IMG/VR virus record: IMGVR_UViG_3300036407_000006
Coordinates: 1-23,172 of that record
From: a virus
Direction: 5' to 3' (one strand)
DNA: 23,172 nt
How positions within the stretch are numbered: the first letter of the stretch is position 1; each line of letters begins with the position of its first letter. Made by a program: the position numbers and the translations under genes. This document shows, piece by piece, positions 1-5,944 of the stretch. A model generated the notes under the pieces. It was not told where the DNA came from and did no database searches. It saw nothing but the letters and a program-made list of their open reading frames with translations.

Positions 1-118
1 CGATGCAGCTGACCGCGAGCAAGCCTGCCGTTTACGCTTTTCGTGTCTGCCATCGGTCGCGTATGCTGCGTGGCGTGCACAGAGGGCTCGCGGCAGCTGA
101 TCTTGTGTCTCGTTAGGC
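1..118 (+). repeat. attC site 1 (5' end cut by window)
   Basis: This is the right-hand part of an integron attC recombination site belonging to a cassette that lies outside the window. It starts at CGATGCAGCTGACC and so lacks only about 11 bases, including the R'' core. It ends with the R' core GTTAGGC at 112-118. The arms GCAGCTGACCGCGAGC and GCTCGCGGCAGCTG are inverted repeats, with one extra base on the left arm, the usual extrahelical base of attC hairpins. Confidence 0.9.
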
Positions 119-120
119 CT

Positions 121-621
121 ATGCTCGTTGCGCGCTACACGACGACTCGCGCAGACGTGCTTCGGTTTTACAGCTACCACTATTCGCGTTCGCCCGGTTT
201 CGTGACGTTTCAGATCGTCCTTCTCGCGGTGTTAGCGACTTCTTCGTATCGCGCTCTTCCAGCCGATGCTCCTGCGATGACACGGCTGGTGGTCTTCGTC
301 ATCCTTTTCCTCGCAGGCGTCGCGTTTTTGTTCCTCCTGTTCTTCGGCAGTACCGCGGTGCAGATCTTCATGACGAAGGACAAAAATCTGTTCGTTGAGC
401 ACACTATTACGCTGCGCGAGGATGGATTCACTGAACAGACGACGTTCAACACTACGGATCACACGTGGGCCGCTGTGCAGCGGCTTCGGCGGTCGCGGCG
501 ACACATCTTCATTTACATTGGCGCGCATCTCGCCCACATCGTACCCAGGAGAGCATTCGCGACCGACGCCGAGTGGGACGTATTTTATGCATTTTGTCGC
601 GAGAGAACGCAAAAGGCCTAA
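121..621 (+). CDS. Cassette 1: YcxB-like membrane protein
   Basis: This 166-residue protein has two hydrophobic helices at about residues 27-45 and 56-77. A C-terminal region at about 92-162 resembles the YcxB-like family (HTITLREDGFTEQTTFN, then TWAAVQRLRRSRRHIFIYIG). YcxB-like proteins are membrane proteins of unknown function with the C-terminal domain on the cytoplasmic side. The ATG lies four bases after the TAG inside the preceding attC, with no room for a Shine-Dalgarno sequence. The frame stays open back into that attC, but the ATG at 121 is the first codon belonging to the cassette. The stop TAA is supplied by the GCCTAAC core of attC 2. The fold assignment is from pattern recognition only. 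Confidence 0.8.
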   Translation: MLVARYTTTRADVLRFYSYHYSRSPGFVTFQIVLLAVLATSSYRALPADAPAMTRLVVFVILFLAGVAFLFLLFFGSTAVQIFMTKDKNLFVEHTITLREDGFTEQTTFNTTDHTWAAVQRLRRSRRHIFIYIGAHLAHIVPRRAFATDAEWDVFYAFCRERTQKA

Positions 622-744
622 CCAGGCGATGCAGCTGACCGCGAGCAAGCCTGACGTTTACCCTTCCAGCGTTTGCCATCGCGAGCGTATGCTCCGAGCG
701 ATGCACAGAGGGCTCGCGGCAGCTGATCTTGTGTCTCGTTAGGC
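616..744 (+). repeat. attC site 2
   Basis: A 129-bp attC with R'' GCCTAAC at 616-622 and R' GTTAGGC at 738-744. It belongs to cassette 1, whose recombination boundaries are 113 and 738. The inner arms GCAGCTGACCGCGAGC and GCTCGCGGCAGCTG pair except for one extrahelical base. The right half holds ATG 689 to TAG 742, an 18-codon minigene. Confidence 0.95.
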
Positions 745-752
745 CTACAATC

Positions 753-1073
753 ATGCGCGAGCTGGAACGACCTCCCGCCACTGCCGAAGACGAAGATGCC
801 ACGGAGATGATCCGCGCGTGGATCGCCAACGGCGACTTACACGTGTCGATGCGACTCGCGATGTGGCAACAGCTGGAGAATCCGCAGATCGACGAGCGCG
901 ACGCTTGGGGCGAACTTTTGGCTGATCTCACGCGGCATATCGCAAACGGTTTAATGCAGGAGTACGGCTGGGACTACGATGCCACGCGAGACCGCATCCG
1001 AACTTCGTTTCTAAAGTGGTATGATGACAAGTCAGCGCACACTGAGGGAGCGTTCCCGGACGAACAGGCCTAA
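753..1073 (+). CDS. Cassette 2: DUF5076-like small protein
   Basis: This 106-residue soluble protein matches the pattern I know from DUF5076: an N-terminal block ATEMIRAWIANGDLHVSMR, then DAWGELLADLTRHIANGL, then a helical end with RIRTSFLKWYDD. The function of that family is unknown. It has no signal peptide or membrane segment. The ATG is ten bases after the TAG of the attC minigene and no Shine-Dalgarno motif precedes it. The stop TAA lies within the R'' core of attC 3. An upstream in-frame start inside attC 2 is less likely because it would add recombination-site sequence to the protein. Confidence 0.75.
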   Translation: MRELERPPATAEDEDATEMIRAWIANGDLHVSMRLAMWQQLENPQIDERDAWGELLADLTRHIANGLMQEYGWDYDATRDRIRTSFLKWYDDKSAHTEGAFPDEQA

Positions 1074-1196
1074 CCAGGCGATGCAGCTGACCGCGAGCAA
1101 GCCTGACGTTTACGCTTTCCCTGTCTGCCGTCGAGAGCGTATGCTGCGGCTCATGCGCGGAGGACTCGCGGCAGCTGATCTTGTGTCTCGTTAGAT
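1068..1196 (+). repeat. attC site 3
   Basis: A 129-bp attC with R'' GCCTAAC at 1068-1074. Its right core reads GTTAGAT at 1190-1196 because the bases after the G belong to cassette 3. The minigene runs from ATG 1141 to TAG 1194. Confidence 0.95.
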
Positions 1197-1380
1197 GGAC
1201 TCGCCCTCGCCGCGTCAGAAGCTCCATCCGTTTTGGGATTCGCCGCTGTGGGACTACGTCGGTTATGCGGTGCTGTTCGCGTTTTTCATCTTCAGGTGGG
1301 AGAGCCTTCACTGGGCATGGGTGTGCGTCGCGCTTGCGGTGCTCTTGATCGTTCGCAGCTGGACGCGCAGACGACGCTGA
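1195..1380 (+). CDS. Cassette 3: 61-residue membrane protein
   Basis: This very small protein has two predicted membrane helices at about residues 20-34 (YVGYAVLFAFFIF) and 40-54 (WAWVCVALAVLLIV), and ends in a basic tail RSWTRRRR. I do not recognise a family. The ATG overlaps the attC right core (GTTAGATG) and directly follows the TAG that ends the attC minigene. This is the tightest stop-start junction in the array. The stop TGA is 45 bases before the next attC, and I see no second gene in that space. The basic C-terminal tail suggests that end is cytoplasmic. Confidence 0.65.
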   Translation: MDSPSPRQKLHPFWDSPLWDYVGYAVLFAFFIFRWESLHWAWVCVALAVLLIVRSWTRRRR

Positions 1381-1425
1381 AATGCCCAAGATGCGGCGGT
1401 AGATCACCATGCAGGTGCGCCAACC

Positions 1426-1554
1426 ATCTAACCAGGCGATGCAGCTGACCGCGAGCAAGCGTGTCGTTTACGCTTCCGGTGTCTGCCGTCGAGACCGTAT
1501 GCTGCGTGGCATGCACAGAGGGCTCGCGGCAGCTGATCTTGTGTCTCGTTAGGT
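1426..1554 (+). repeat. attC site 4
   Basis: A 129-bp attC opening with R'' ATCTAAC, the reverse complement of the GTTAGAT that begins cassette 3. Its right core is GTTAGGT at 1548-1554, where cassette 4 begins. The minigene runs from ATG 1499 to TAG 1552. Confidence 0.95.
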
Positions 1555-1563
1555 GCTATCCAC

Positions 1564-2091
1564 ATGGCGCATCGCAGGGATCTCGCAGGCGTGCTGCACA
1601 ACTTCCTTGGCACGTATACGAGCAGGTACTCCGACCGCGACGGTTACTGGCTCTTCGGCTTTCTTGCTCATGCCGGTGCGGAGTGGCAGGTCGACCTTTT
1701 GGCTGCGCCGGAGCCTGCCGCCACATCCGCCGTCGCAGAAGCGATCGCGCTCGCTCGGACACGGTTCGCGGAACAGCTCCAGAAAGCGGAAATCCCGCGT
1801 TCCTGGCTGCGCGAAGCGCATCTACGGCTCGCGCGAGGAGACGAAGCAAAGCGTGGCGTCGTGAACGGCCACTGGACGGATGGACACGACTTCACATTTT
1901 CGGCACACGCGACCACTGATCACGGCAAGAGTTTCGCGGCTGAAGCGGTCGTCTTTGTCGCACCTCACGATCCCGCACGCGCGGCACCTAACCAGGCGAT
2001 GCAGCTGACGGCGGTAAGCTTTGCGATTAACGTCTGGGATGACTTCGGTGTCTCCACCGCGGGCGACGCGCTCCCTCCCCGCCGCAGCTGA
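1564..2091 (+). CDS. Cassette 4: hypothetical protein running into its attC
   Basis: This 175-residue soluble protein has no family I can name. Residues 1-140 look like a normal globular protein (GYWLFGFLAHAGAEWQVDLL, then an Ala-rich helix AIALARTRFAEQLQKAEIP). The gene has no stop before the attC, so the last 35 residues or so, starting PNQAMQLTA, are encoded by recombination-site DNA and end at the TGA inside the right arm (GCAGCTGA). The ATG is 11 bases after the minigene stop and lacks a Shine-Dalgarno sequence. The native protein may once have ended near residue 140, or the attC tail may be tolerated. Confidence 0.7.
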   Translation: MAHRRDLAGVLHNFLGTYTSRYSDRDGYWLFGFLAHAGAEWQVDLLAAPEPAATSAVAEAIALARTRFAEQLQKAEIPRSWLREAHLRLARGDEAKRGVVNGHWTDGHDFTFSAHATTDHGKSFAAEAVVFVAPHDPARAAPNQAMQLTAVSFAINVWDDFGVSTAGDALPPRRS

Positions 2092-2109
2092 TCTTGTGTC
2101 TCGTTAGAT
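1986..2109 (+). repeat. attC site 5 (divergent, 124 bp)
   Basis: R'' is ACCTAAC, complementary to the GTTAGGT that opens cassette 4, and the right core is GTTAGAT at 2103-2109. The centre differs completely from the other sites and lacks the minigene ATG. The inner arms changed together: CTGACGGCGG on the left and CCGCCGCAG on the right still pair and keep the same extrahelical base. Confidence 0.9.
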
Positions 2110-2124
2110 GGTAAAACCAGCTCG

Positions 2125-2349
2125 ATGGCGAAGGCTCTTCGAAAGCTCAGTTTAGTGCGGTTCGTTGCCGATGGAGTGTCACCCGCTGCGATGCGCAAAC
2201 TCCCGTTCCGGCGCAGTCGTTCATACATCTTCCTCGGCGAGATCCCGAACATGCGCGGACATTGCGTTGTTGCGGAACAGGATTCCGGCAGGATTTACGC
2301 GGGTTATCACACCGAGCAGTTTGTTGAGCTCACGGAGGAGGAGACATGA
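2125..2349 (+). CDS. Cassette 5: 74-residue hypothetical protein
   Basis: This small soluble protein has a basic N-terminal third (PFRRSRSYIFLGEIPNM) and an acidic end (QFVELTEEET). The central part GHCVVAEQDSGRIYAGYHTEQF looks like a short beta-rich domain. I do not recognise a characterised family. The ATG at 2125 is chosen over the ATG at 2108, which is in another frame. It stands 17 bases after the preceding attC TAG and no good ribosome binding site is visible. The TGA stop is 17 bases before the next attC. Confidence 0.65.
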   Translation: MAKALRKLSLVRFVADGVSPAAMRKLPFRRSRSYIFLGEIPNMRGHCVVAEQDSGRIYAGYHTEQFVELTEEET

Positions 2350-2365
2350 GCAGGCGACGTCAACC

Positions 2366-2494
2366 ATCTAACTAGGCGATGCAGCTGACCGCGAGCAAGC
2401 CTGCCGTTTGCGCTTCCAGTGTCTGCCGTCGGAAGCGTATGCTGCATGCCATGCGCGGCGGGCTCGCGGCAGCTGATCTTGTGTCTCGTTAGAC
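2366..2494 (+). repeat. attC site 6
   Basis: A 129-bp attC with R'' ATCTAAC, complementary to the GTTAGAT start of cassette 5. Its right core is GTTAGAC at 2488-2494. The minigene runs from ATG 2439 to TAG 2492. The base after R'' is T rather than the usual C (CTAACTAGG). Confidence 0.95.
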
Positions 2495-2510
2495 GGAAGG
2501 CGTCACACCC

Positions 2511-2918
2511 GTGGATGCCGTCACGATTATCTGGCTGGCGAGTCCGCTTGTCGCGTATTTTGTCGTTGTCATCGTGGGCGCCCGATGGTTCCGCCGAGAC
2601 CGCGCGCGGCGACTTCGCACGTTGCATCCTGTGCGGCATCGTCTTCTTCTCGCGATCTATCTCGCACTGGTCTTCACGCCCAGCGTGATCAGCGACTTCT
2701 GGTTGTTCATGATTCCCGCGCCAGCATTAGCCGGCTTTTTCTTCCTTCTCCCCGGCGCGCTGGCGAACATGTTTTCAGAGCCGAGCGTCCTCGTATTCGT
2801 CCTCCATGCGTCGGCTATATACTACTTCCTTCCGTTGCTCATCGGCTTCATCCTCGCCTATTGCGTGTTGTTGGCCCGCAGCCGTTCTCGCGCACGCCCG
2901 ATGGCACAATCCGTCTAA
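2511..2918 (+). CDS. Cassette 6: polytopic membrane protein, GTG start
   Basis: This 135-residue integral membrane protein has about four hydrophobic segments: IIWLASPLVAYFVVVIVGA, LLLAIYLALVFTPSVISDFW, LAGFFFLLPGALANMF, and a long C-terminal pair around VLVFVLHASAIYYF and LIGFILAYCVLL. A basic loop RRDRARRLR follows the first helix, which suggests a cytoplasmic loop. The start is GTG because the nearby ATG at 2515 is out of frame. The stop TAA is part of the R'' core GTCTAAC. I do not recognise the family. Confidence 0.7.
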   Translation: MDAVTIIWLASPLVAYFVVVIVGARWFRRDRARRLRTLHPVRHRLLLAIYLALVFTPSVISDFWLFMIPAPALAGFFFLLPGALANMFSEPSVLVFVLHASAIYYFLPLLIGFILAYCVLLARSRSRARPMAQSV

Positions 2919-3041
2919 CCAGGCGATGCAGCTGACGGCGAGCAACCTTGTCGCTTGCGCTTTCAGTGTTTGCCGTCGTACGCGTATGCTGCGTTCCATG
3001 CACAGAGGGCTCGCCGCAGCTGATCTTGTGTCTCGTTAGGC
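2913..3041 (+). repeat. attC site 7
   Basis: A 129-bp attC with R'' GTCTAAC, complementary to the GTTAGAC start of cassette 6, and right core GTTAGGC at 3035-3041. The inner arms carry a matched change: CGGCGAGC on the left and GCTCGCCG on the right, where most sites have CCGCGAGC and GCTCGCGG. The minigene runs from ATG 2986 to TAG 3039. Confidence 0.95.
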
Positions 3042-3044
3042 TCG

Positions 3045-3335
3045 ATGGCGAACACGCACAGCGGCGCGGTCTCCAACGTTATCGTAGCGGGGGTGGGCCT
3101 GTTCTGCTTCATCGCCGCTCGCGGTGCGCGACACATCGGTGGAACCCTTTCTCCGCAGCTTTTGCTTGCGTCTGTGGGGCTTTGGCTTTCTGGCGCGGTG
3201 GCCTCTTTTCTACTTATTCGGGGTATTTGCGGCGTCTGCTTTTCGGCGAGAAAGACATATTATAGCTCGGTCATCGTGTTGAACGTTCCGGCCGCCGCTA
3301 TGTTCGTCTACCTGATCGTATCCTCGGCTAGCTGA
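3045..3335 (+). CDS. Cassette 7: small membrane protein with three helices
   Basis: This 96-residue protein has three hydrophobic helices at about residues 9-25 (VSNVIVAGVGLFCFIAA), 38-59 (PQLLLASVGLWLSGAVASFLL) and 73-94 (YSSVIVLNVPAAAMFVYLIV). Small residues (Gly, Ala, Ser) are frequent in the helices. No family is recognised. The ATG is five bases after the preceding attC TAG. The stop TGA lies 32 bases before the next attC. Confidence 0.65.
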   Translation: MANTHSGAVSNVIVAGVGLFCFIAARGARHIGGTLSPQLLLASVGLWLSGAVASFLLIRGICGVCFSARKTYYSSVIVLNVPAAAMFVYLIVSSAS

Positions 3336-3367
3336 CGACGCGTGGGAAGGTCATCCGTCGCAACAAA

Positions 3368-3496
3368 GCCTAACCAGGCGATGCAGCTGACCGCGAGCAA
3401 TCCTGTCGTTTACGCGTCCCGTGCCTGCCGTCGTGCGTCTATGCTGCGATTCATGCACAGAGAGCTCGCGGCAGCTGATCTTGTGTCTCGTTAGGC
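3368..3496 (+). repeat. attC site 8
   Basis: A 129-bp attC with R'' GCCTAAC at 3368-3374 and R' GTTAGGC at 3490-3496. The minigene runs from ATG 3441 to TAG 3494. It belongs to cassette 7. Confidence 0.95.
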
Positions 3497-3498
3497 CT

Positions 3499-3795
3499 AT
3501 GCAGCAGCGCTATTCGGCAGCAGCCATCGCCATCCTCCTTCTGACACCCGGATGCGCTTGCCATTGGCCGACGGACCACGATCTTCGTACCGCCGCGACG
3601 ATCGTGAGAACCAATGATCTGGCGCGCCAACCGCTCTTTCCTTTGCCGACCGGCTGCGACAAGATCCGCGTCTACTATGATCGGAAGCAGGAAGGCAGCT
3701 ACACAGAGTTCCAGCGGGTGAACGGCAGGTGGGAGGCTGTTGGTGAAGCGTTGGTCATCCAGCATTCGCTCGGCTATGGCAGCGACGACGAATAG
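3499..3795 (+). CDS. Cassette 8: probable exported lipoprotein
   Basis: This 98-residue protein begins with a short basic region and a hydrophobic stretch ending in two cysteines (MQQRYSAAAIAILLLTPGCAC). This looks like a signal peptide, possibly lipoprotein-type, although the lipobox LTPGC is imperfect. The mature part (PTGCDKIRVYYDRKQEGSYTEF, then RVNGRWEAVGEALVI) looks like a small beta-rich periplasmic domain. I know no family name for it. The ATG is four bases after the preceding attC TAG. The stop TAG lies immediately before the GCCTAAC core of the truncated attC 9. Confidence 0.7.
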   Translation: MQQRYSAAAIAILLLTPGCACHWPTDHDLRTAATIVRTNDLARQPLFPLPTGCDKIRVYYDRKQEGSYTEFQRVNGRWEAVGEALVIQHSLGYGSDDE

Positions 3796-3853
3796 GCCTA
3801 ACCGGGCGATGCAGCTGACCGCGAGCAAGCCTGCCGATTTACGCTTGGAGTGT
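3796..3853 (+). repeat. attC site 9, truncated
   Basis: Only the left half of this attC is present: R'' GCCTAAC at 3796-3802, the left arm GCAGCTGACCGCGAGC and the first part of the central region (TTTACGCTT...GTGT). After about 3853 the sequence no longer matches the other attC sites. No right arm or GTTAGGC core occurs anywhere to the right in a suitable position. The site has been broken by an insertion or deletion. Confidence 0.85.
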
Positions 3854-3989
3854 GGTAACCGGCGCGAATGATCGAAATGCGTTCGCGCGCGCGTTGAAAT
3901 GGGTCGCAGCGGCCGGTCCGCGGGGCCGGCGCTAGACGCTCGCGGTGCACCCGCGAATCACCTGCGAGGCTCAGGCCGACGCCCCGGGC
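3854..3989. other. Non-coding junction; possible end of a transposable prophage
   Basis: These 136 bases lie between the broken attC and the stop codon of the phage tail-fibre gene and hold no credible gene. A TG dinucleotide near 3851-3854 could be the terminal dinucleotide of a Mu-like prophage end. The segment has short irregular repeats (GCGCGAATGATC and CCGCGAATCACC) but no clear transposase-site array. A GC-rich 8-bp hairpin spans 3912-3930 (loop GCG). It has no T-tract on either side, so I do not call it a terminator. Confidence 0.4.
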
Positions 3990-5930
3990 TCAGACCACGA
4001 TTCGGACCTCACCGGATGCCGTGTGGTACTGCCGGCCGACCGGTAGTCCGCCCGCGACGGCCGCGGCGTTGTCCGCGTAGACCGGTTGCTCGGTGGCGTG
4101 GTAGTTCGTGGCCGTGTGACCGTCCTGTGAGGTGAAGGAGCGCAGCTGGCCGCCAACGTAGCGGGCATGAGAGCAGCCCGCTGGCACCATGAAGTCGAAC
4201 CGCGTGTTGCTGACGCCGATGCCGTAGATGTTGCCCTCGCCGTCATCAAATACCACGACCTTCGGATGCTGGCCGTGGGCGTCCGAAAAGGAGCCGCCGA
4301 GATGAACCTGGAACGGGTGATCATTCTGGGTGACTACCAACGAACCGAAACGTGCAAATCCGGAGCCACCAGTGCCAGGAACCAGACCTCCGCTGCGGCC
4401 GTCTGTGCTGAACACGACTGCATCCTTTCCGCCGGAGTGAATGACGAATACTTTCTCATCTCCAGTGCCGTAGAGATCCTGGCCGGCGAGCCACTCCGCG
4501 AACGCCATCGTAGCGCGCCGCGTCACGCCGACGCCATGCACTGGCCGCAACTCGAGAGAGTTCTGCGTTGAGAGCACTGTCGGGCGCAGAACGCGCGTCG
4601 ATCGCGTGATCGACGCGATCAAGAGCGTCTGCATTAAAGCGATGCTGTCGATCGTGATGATGGTCGGATGACTGAATCCGATCACTGCCTCGCCGGTGAT
4701 CTCTGTTGAATCCGCCAGCGTCGGCGTCTCGTCCCACGTCGCGCCCGCATCATAGCTATTGATGTAAAAAATTCCCTGGTTGGTGAACTTATCGACGTAG
4801 AGCCGCCAATGATCGGCCGTGATCTTCGGCATCGATGGCGCCTCGACTCCTGGCCCCAGAATCGCGCTGACCGGCGTCGCGACATTGACGAATGTCCCGT
4901 CCGGAGTGGCGCACGACGCGAGCTCGATGATCGAGCCGGCGTTTTTATTCGTGTACCACATGTAGTAAACGCCTTCGTGCTCGAATGGATCGGCGTCGAT
5001 CACGCTGATGCCGGCCGGCGTGAACACCGGCTTAGGCAAACTCCAGGCCGTCAGCTGATCGTTCAGCGCGTGCACTTCGTAGAGCCCGAATCCGGCGAGG
5101 CCGCCCAGAGTGTTCGCGGAGATCGTGAGGTAAATCCGGATAACGCCATCCGAGAAGACTTTGAACTCGCCGGCCCACGTCGCGCCCTCTCCGGCGACAG
5201 CAGCGATCGAGGAGGTGTCGGGACGCTGCTCGACTGGCAGTAGCGTCCAATTCTCAAGATCCTTCGACCAGGCGACGCTTGCGCGATGATAGCTGTGCTC
5301 ATCGTCACCACCGGTGAAGGTCGCCCACCAGCGATCGCGGCCGTTTTCCCGCGGCAGGATTGAAGGATCTGCTACCTTCGTGCCATTGATCAGGACCGGC
5401 TGCGTCAGTGGTGCCCATTTATGGCCGTCCGCACTGACACTGAAGCGGAGATTATATTCGCCGGTGTGAGGCGGGTCTCCCAGGAGATCTCCTGAGACGT
5501 GATGCGACGCGAAAAAGATTTTGGGGAAGGCGTCGATGTTGCGCAGCGATCCGCCGATCGCCTTAGCGAGCGGCAGGAGCGGATCGAGCTTCGCGTTGTC
5601 GCGATTGATCAATGGCCGCACGGTTGTCGCAGCGTCGGCGTCGCCCTTCAGCGAGAGGCCGTTCGGCAGGAAGTCGATGTGAAAGACTCCTTCGATCGTC
5701 TCGGTAGTCGCGGCGTAGTTGCCGGCGAGCGTGACGGTGTAGCGACTGGTGCCGGCGTCGTACGAGATGGCCGCGACCTCATAGAATGGCGCTCCGACCA
5801 CGTGGTTTTTCCGAAAGATCGCTGGTCGCGCTGAATCGATCGCCGCTTTTACCTGCGACCAATCGTCGCCGACTGCTGAAAGAATTGTCGGGCTCCCGTT
5901 TGTGACTGTGGCTTTGCCTGTGACTTGCAT
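3990..5930 (-). CDS. Tail fibre with GH43-like beta-propeller
   Basis: This 646-residue protein is the last gene of the tail module, the usual place for host-binding fibres. Residues 1-140 form a phage adaptor-like region (VTGKATVTNGSPTI, DDWSQVKAAIDSARPAIF). Residues 180-480 resemble a five-bladed furanosidase propeller of the GH43/GH62 type: ADPSIL at 187, GEFKVFSDGVIRIYL at 254, IDADPF at 311 and VEAPSMPKI at 362. The Asp-Pro and Glu-Ala-Pro motifs are those expected around the acidic catalytic residues. A further propeller or lectin-like region follows. The start ATG at 5930 (MQVTGK) is chosen because the frame upstream is out-of-frame reading of the tail-tip gene. It could bind or cleave a surface polysaccharide; activity is inferred. 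Confidence 0.7.
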   Translation of the reverse strand: MQVTGKATVTNGSPTILSAVGDDWSQVKAAIDSARPAIFRKNHVVGAPFYEVAAISYDAGTSRYTVTLAGNYAATTETIEGVFHIDFLPNGLSLKGDADAATTVRPLINRDNAKLDPLLPLAKAIGGSLRNIDAFPKIFFASHHVSGDLLGDPPHTGEYNLRFSVSADGHKWAPLTQPVLINGTKVADPSILPRENGRDRWWATFTGGDDEHSYHRASVAWSKDLENWTLLPVEQRPDTSSIAAVAGEGATWAGEFKVFSDGVIRIYLTISANTLGGLAGFGLYEVHALNDQLTAWSLPKPVFTPAGISVIDADPFEHEGVYYMWYTNKNAGSIIELASCATPDGTFVNVATPVSAILGPGVEAPSMPKITADHWRLYVDKFTNQGIFYINSYDAGATWDETPTLADSTEITGEAVIGFSHPTIITIDSIALMQTLLIASITRSTRVLRPTVLSTQNSLELRPVHGVGVTRRATMAFAEWLAGQDLYGTGDEKVFVIHSGGKDAVVFSTDGRSGGLVPGTGGSGFARFGSLVVTQNDHPFQVHLGGSFSDAHGQHPKVVVFDDGEGNIYGIGVSNTRFDFMVPAGCSHARYVGGQLRSFTSQDGHTATNYHATEQPVYADNAAAVAGGLPVGRQYHTASGEVRIVV

Positions 5931-5944
5931 AAGTGTGGTGTGAG

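Noticed and set aside
232-2999. Long - strand frames through several attC sites, starting MLAVSCIAWL
   Set aside because: They read the complement of the attC left half into antisense of cassette genes; the shared start comes from the repeat. The + strand genes have attC-based boundaries and better protein character.
1-3853. Regularly spaced repeats that could be a CRISPR array
   Set aside because: The repeats are about 129 bp, fold as attC sites, carry RYYYAAC and GTTRRRY cores, and are separated by genes of varied length, not by short spacers.
3912-3930. GC-rich hairpin as terminator of the tail operon
   Set aside because: An 8-bp stem exists, but no T-run follows on either strand and one pair is a mismatch on the - strand.
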